The notes under the pieces are model-generated. The model was not told the DNA's origin, did no database searches, and saw only the letters and a list, made by a program, of their open reading frames with translations. Below, piece by piece: positions 59,815 to 64,000 of a DNA stretch of 64,000 nucleotides; position 1 is the stretch's first letter; every line of letters starts with the position of its first letter. Made by a program: the position numbers and the translations under genes. The DNA comes from Anaerolineales bacterium (lineage in GTDB: Bacteria; Chloroflexota; Anaerolineae; 4572-78; J111), in NCBI GenBank assembly GCA_015075185.1, contig JABTUW010000008.1:186001-250000 (forward strand), read 5' to 3'.

Positions 59815-61551
59815 TCACTTGTCTTCTCCAAACAGATCCTTCCACAGTGTATCAGCAATCTGACCGTGGGCGGCTTTCAAGTCCACTCGTTCGTCTGCCA
59901 CATCCTCCTTTTTGGCGATGAAGTCGAAGAAACTAGCGTGATATAAACGATAACGGGTTTGGGTCCCACCTTCATACTCAACCACCTCATCATGCAGGAA
60001 AGGTACCCAATCTCTAAGCACTGCTCGAATTCGCGACCTCTGCTTAACCTTCGAAAAATCACTGATCAGGTCAATTGACACCGGCTCTAACACCACCGTC
60101 AGCGCCACGATCACTGGCAGTTTGTACTCAAACCACGCCGCCTCATCCATCCCCCGCATCCGCTGCCAGTGATCTTGGTAGTAACTCTGAAGACCAACAG
60201 GAATGGCAGCCAGTTCCAAATCCTTGTATGCTCCCCGTTCAATTTCCGGCAGCACATAGCGTAGGTACATAAAGTTCCCCTCGCTTTTCTGGACGATCAG
60301 GGTAACAAACTCTGACGTTTCAATGCCTTGTGCTGTGATGTATGTCCGAATACCCGGCCTCGTGGTCGAAGCCTGCACAAAGTCGGTGATGTCCGCCAAA
60401 TTGTCCGAGGAGTCGTGATCGATGTACAACTCAGCTTGTTCACAATCAACCCTCGGTTTGAGCTTGCGCTCATCATCTTCCCGCATGGTCACGACGAAAT
60501 AGATACCTTTAGGGACGATCAAAGGGAGGTAGAGCAGATTGGCACCGGTCGGTGTCCCAATTCGATCCACCTCATCCAGGGCGTCAACCACAATCACACA
60601 ATGTTCATTAGCTTTTAGTTTCCCCGAGACCTCGCCTAGTAACTTGTTGAGAAAGCCAGCGTCGTCAGTCGTTTCTGGCGGCAAGACCGTGTGCTCCAGT
60701 TCGTAGGCGGCGATCAACTGAGCACAAATGTTTTTGAGGAAGGTGGTGGCTTTGTTGATCCCTTCAGCTCGGATGTTGAAATGATGGACATAACCGTTCT
60801 GTTTGACCGTTTGTGCGGCGAGGGCAGATTTACCAATGCCAGGATCGCCGATGATAAAAAAGTAGCCCCGCGGATTCTCATTTAAGAAACGGTTCATCTT
60901 ATCGAACACCCATTGACGACCCACAAAACCGTGGGTCTTCTCTTCAATATAACGAGTATAGTCGAGGATCTGGTCTCGAATACTGAATGAAGTTCTGGTA
61001 AATGTACGGGCGAGGTTTCCCAACTGAGCTTCCAGCATATCGTTCATTGCAGCCAGTTGGGCCTCAATATTAGCGAGCGACTCAGCGGAACTAGCCGCAT
61101 CGGCGGCAATCGACCCAAGCGATTTGGCATCAAAAACCGGGCCAAAAACCTTAGTAGCCCGCAGCTCGGCTTGTAAGTGGTCAAGCAACAAATTTGCCTC
61201 AAAGGTAAAATCACGCCACTGAGGTGGATCAATCATCGCGGCTTTCCAGCGTTGTCCAATCAGTTCTGTATTCGGCTCCTGTTCAAATTGGACGAGTTTT
61301 ACCAGTTCAATCGCCACGACTGGTTCAGTCAGAGGTCCATTCTTTTGTAGCAACGGTCGGGTCAGATCGAGGCGTGACCCAGTAGTGCCGTATCGATGGA
61401 TGGCTGCACCCAGAGCCTGTTTGAAAGCATTTTGGGCCGGGTCGCCTTTGAGTTTGGCCTCTAGTTCATCTGTTACTTTGCCGGCCAGAGCTCCCAAAAA
61501 GGCTTCAGCGACCATCGTTAGTATTACTGTTGTTGTAATAGGTTCAGTCAT
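59815..61551 (-). CDS. NACHT/STAND-type NTPase
   Basis: 578 aa, intact. The N-terminal ~200 residues are helical, with a possible membrane-touching stretch (TVILTMVAEAFLGALAGKV). GFVGRQWVFDKMNRFL leads into the NTPase core with Walker A GDPGIGKS (235-242) and Walker B VIVVDALDEVDR (319-330), and YFVVTMREDD as sensor. The C-terminal region (EPVSIDLISDFSKVKQRSRIRAVLRDW...YRLYHASFFDFIA) is the helical/winged arm typical of NACHT proteins that continue into WD40 or TPR repeats. Here the protein stops at LFGEDK and the repeats are in the next gene. Related proteins act in anti-phage immunity or signalling. Confidence 0.88.
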   Translation of the reverse strand: MTEPITTTVILTMVAEAFLGALAGKVTDELEAKLKGDPAQNAFKQALGAAIHRYGTTGSRLDLTRPLLQKNGPLTEPVVAIELVKLVQFEQEPNTELIGQRWKAAMIDPPQWRDFTFEANLLLDHLQAELRATKVFGPVFDAKSLGSIAADAASSAESLANIEAQLAAMNDMLEAQLGNLARTFTRTSFSIRDQILDYTRYIEEKTHGFVGRQWVFDKMNRFLNENPRGYFFIIGDPGIGKSALAAQTVKQNGYVHHFNIRAEGINKATTFLKNICAQLIAAYELEHTVLPPETTDDAGFLNKLLGEVSGKLKANEHCVIVVDALDEVDRIGTPTGANLLYLPLIVPKGIYFVVTMREDDERKLKPRVDCEQAELYIDHDSSDNLADITDFVQASTTRPGIRTYITAQGIETSEFVTLIVQKSEGNFMYLRYVLPEIERGAYKDLELAAIPVGLQSYYQDHWQRMRGMDEAAWFEYKLPVIVALTVVLEPVSIDLISDFSKVKQRSRIRAVLRDWVPFLHDEVVEYEGGTQTRYRLYHASFFDFIAKKEDVADERVDLKAAHGQIADTLWKDLFGEDK

Positions 61552-61631
61552 GGAAACACTCCTTGTCTTGGATTAAATGAGATGTCTTTGATTACGTGAT
61601 TTACCACTACTCCTGTTATATTGATACAAGG

Positions 61632-62164
61632 TCAGGTGTTCTTCAAAAGCGTTCTTGCTTCTTCTGGTACCCCAACCTGATCCAGCGTATAAATGAATTG
61701 GTGTATCTGATCTGATGTCAGGTTGTTAGCTTCGCCATCAGGAAGTTTCGCGAGGAGTTGAAGAGCAACCTTTTCAGCTAAATTGTCCAGGTCTTCAACA
61801 GAGTAATGATGTTTCCCGGTGAGTATTTCCCGTATAATTGATTGCCACATTCTTTGAGCCTCCAGCGCATATTGACTTGCAAGAAGCTTCCAAAGTGTAT
61901 AATGCATAGCATCTAACTCTTCTTGCCGAAGATATGGCCACGCCTCTTTCCAGAGCGCTTTTCGGTTAGCATCAATAACCGCGATCTCCAGCAGATTTTC
62001 ATGGGTTAACCATTCACATGAGGGCTTAATTTGATGTATACGGTTAACAGCCGATTGTCAGATGATTTGATTAGTGGTGTGCCACAATAGTAACAGAAAC
62101 TTATTTTCTCTGGATTTTGAGCCTCACATTTGGGGCACTGCCAACCTGATTTCGACCAAGTCAT
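61632..62164 (-). pseudogene. Zinc-ribbon plus helical-domain protein, one frameshift
   Basis: An ATG at 62164 opens MTWSKSGWQCPKCEAQNPEKISFCYYCGTPL, a CPKC...CYYCG zinc ribbon, and that frame ends at 62007. One frame over, coding sense goes on from about 62040 (IHQIKPSCEWLTHENLLEIAVIDANRKALWKEAWPYLRQEELD) through to the TAA at 61632. Joined, it gives ~175 aa. Start overlaps the end of the upstream solenoid gene by ~40 bases, and it lies 80 bases before the NTPase gene. Function unknown; small zinc-ribbon proteins accompany some STAND modules. Confidence 0.6.
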
Positions 62165-63772
62165 TTTGCGCAGTCAAAGGTAAGGACGGACTCCACTCTT
62201 CGACCAAAACTTGTTGCTGCCTATCAATTTTGATTGCCTCCACGGCCTCAATACATTGCCAGGTTTGTGCCAATAGACCAGAACGCCGGAGAGATCCGGC
62301 AAATACTGCTAAATAAACCCATACTCTTTGTGGATCAGTATATCGAGCTGAGTTAAGTACAACCACGATAGGTGATAGAATTTTTCCAGATCTATTTCGC
62401 TTATCTGGTCAAGAAAATGACCAAAAACTCTCACGGCCTTCACCCAACCCTCAAATCCGGCACTCCCAACCAATCTCTGTGACATCTTAAGTAATTCGAG
62501 CAGGGCTTCAGCGTCACTGTGATACTTTAACGCCCTGGCTACATTTGAGATTGCTGCTTCACCCCAAATCCCATCCGGTGTCTCTCTCAGCCATGACATG
62601 GCAGTGTCTATTTTCCCAGACCAGGCAAGCGTACCGATGAGGGCACTGACCGTTACGTAGGCACTGTTACCCTTTACAAAGGGGTGTGTCTCCAGGTCTT
62701 TAACTGCAGTGGAGGAGAATTCTTGCGCCACTTCAAGGGCATATTGATAAAGTTGAAGGCTATTCTCCTCCTGATGAGCGATCTCGGCAGCAATCTCCGA
62801 AATCATTGCCCTAGTTGTGACACGATAATCCTGATCATCAACCTCCTTGATTCCGGCTATCGCTTGTGAAAGAAGTAATAAAGCATGCGCCGGGCGATTC
62901 AGCTTGGAATATTCTCTGGCGATGGCTGCCAAAACAACAGGGCGCGTGCAAAGAAACCCATCTTTTACATGATGACCAATTGACACGCTTCGACTTAATC
63001 CCTTGACGTAGCCTCCGTCGCCAAGCGCAGGAAGAACTTGTAAAAAACTTTGCCCTTCAAAGTTCAGTTGATCATCCCAGTTGATACGCTCAAAAACCTC
63101 AAGAATCTGGTCCAATCCTTCAGGGTATTGTAAATGGGCCATTGCTCTGGCCAGTGAGGTCAAGCTAGACAAATGGAAGGTATGATCGGCAGAGACATCA
63201 ACTTTAAGAACAGGCGAAAGAATGTTTAAGGCTTCATCAGTCCCGTAAATTCTTGACAGAACAATCGCAGCATCTTCAATATGATTTGAGTTTAGAAGGG
63301 ACTGGTCAAGTTGTAATACCTTATTCTCCACTTGGACCATCAACTTTTCGACCCCATCTCGATCGGTAGCTTGACCCAGCCAGTAGCCGGTTGAAGATAA
63401 GGCACTAAGTCTTACAGCCTCAGTTTCTTCGTTGGAATATGGGGTATCTGCAATATCGAGAAGCTGAGCTATGGCCTGAATAGCGCCGTTCTTATCATTT
63501 ATTGCAAGGCAGAAATCAGCTTCGATTTCAAGAATTGGAATCGGATTAGAGGCCTTTTCCTTTGTTACACCCAAAATAGATAAGCATTGTTTAAAAAGAT
63601 TAATATCATCAAGGGATATCAGTGGTTCCTTAAATGCGTAAATGCTCTCAGCGGCTCTAGTAAATTCTGGGTCAACAAACGCTTTCCAACCCCTTAAATG
63701 TCTCTTATTTGTTGGCGCGGGTGATGCTTTCTCTATGATCTGTTGAATAGAACTTAATACTTTTACTAACAA
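62124..63772 (-). pseudogene. Alpha-solenoid (TPR-like) protein, frameshifted; continues toward the window edge
   Basis: The main frame (TTG at 63772 to 62309, 487 aa) is a helical-repeat protein (AIQAIAQLLDIADTPYSNEE, SLTSLARAMAHLQYPEGLDQIL, LLLSQAIAGIKEVDDQDYR, GTLAWSGKIDTAMSWLRET). Near 62340-62400 the sense moves to another frame (SARYTDPQRVWVYLAVFAGSL...IKIDRQQ) ending at 62124. Upstream of 63772 coding sense continues (PRTYWSPIAEARQLL) past a shift near 63805 (FLNHSLEVAALLSKA), so the true start is further right or outside the window. It resembles the solenoid at 57097-59776 in style, suggesting a third module. Confidence 0.65.
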
Positions 63773-64000
63773 CTGTCTTGCTTCAGCTATGGGTGACCAA
63801 TACGTACGAGGCTTTGCTTAACAAAGCAGCGACCTCAAGGCTGTGATTGAGGAAAGATGCTGAAAGTCCGTCTCACAATCAGCCGACCGCTCGATCAAAA
63901 GTTTGCAGTTTTAGTTCTACGAACAGGGTATCGTGATTGCGAGACTTTTCGGCCTCGGAAAACGCACTGTTGCGGGATCTTACATCACGACTGGCGAGAA

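Overview
The window looks like part of a Chloroflexota (Anaerolineae/Caldilineae-like) chromosome. The evidence is two very large membrane proteins with the Chloroflexota/archaeal YYY (DUF2298) signature, an Agl23-type membrane glycosyltransferase, many secreted proteins with Thr/Pro-rich linkers, an LPXTG-type anchor on a cytochrome c, a gram-positive style LexA box and a T-box leader on valS. This is inferred from protein families, not from a 16S gene; no rRNA gene is present.

Layout. Positions 1-13.1 kb are mostly plus-strand housekeeping and envelope genes: two tandem secreted paralogs, a GNAT enzyme, a threonine/serine dehydratase, a Ras-like GTPase (minus), a C39-like secreted peptidase, a VTT-domain membrane protein that seems to start at CTG, a T-box leader plus valS, an ECF sigma/anti-sigma pair, and a small c-type cytochrome cluster. 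Positions 13.1-28.7 kb form a minus-strand block of polytopic GT-C type glycosyltransferase/YYY proteins, with a second ECF sigma/anti-sigma pair and an isochorismatase-like hydrolase. These genes probably build an extracytoplasmic glycan or glycosylate envelope proteins.

Positions 29.7-39.4 kb read as a fossil chromosomal integron. A minus-strand integron-type tyrosine recombinase has an in-frame deletion of most of its catalytic domain. A LexA box lies upstream of it. A row of plus-strand cassettes follows, separated by recognisable attC sites with GTTRRRY boxes and stems containing extrahelical bases. Two related IS110-family elements (one intact, one decayed) sit at the same position inside two different attC sites, between the R'' and L'' boxes. 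An IS5-family element interrupts the last cassette.

A quinone-oxidoreductase gene follows, then the 5' half of a tRNA-Arg(CCU) gene at 40.8 kb. From there to about 52 kb lies a plasmid- or ICE-like element: double-HTH protein, ParB-like protein, truncated RecA paralog, FtsK/HerA translocase, actin-like segregation ATPase with a nearby small protein and inverted repeat, lipoprotein, AAA helicase and CHC2/Toprim primase. Many genes here carry frameshifts. From 52 to 64 kb there are repeated NACHT/STAND-type NTPase plus repeat-sensor gene pairs on the minus strand (WD40 in one, alpha-solenoid in others), resembling defence or signalling modules, broken by an IS1-like remnant.

Limits: all assignments are by eye. 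The frameshifts from 41.9 kb onward may be real decay or homopolymer errors in the assembly; at least one lies in a G run.
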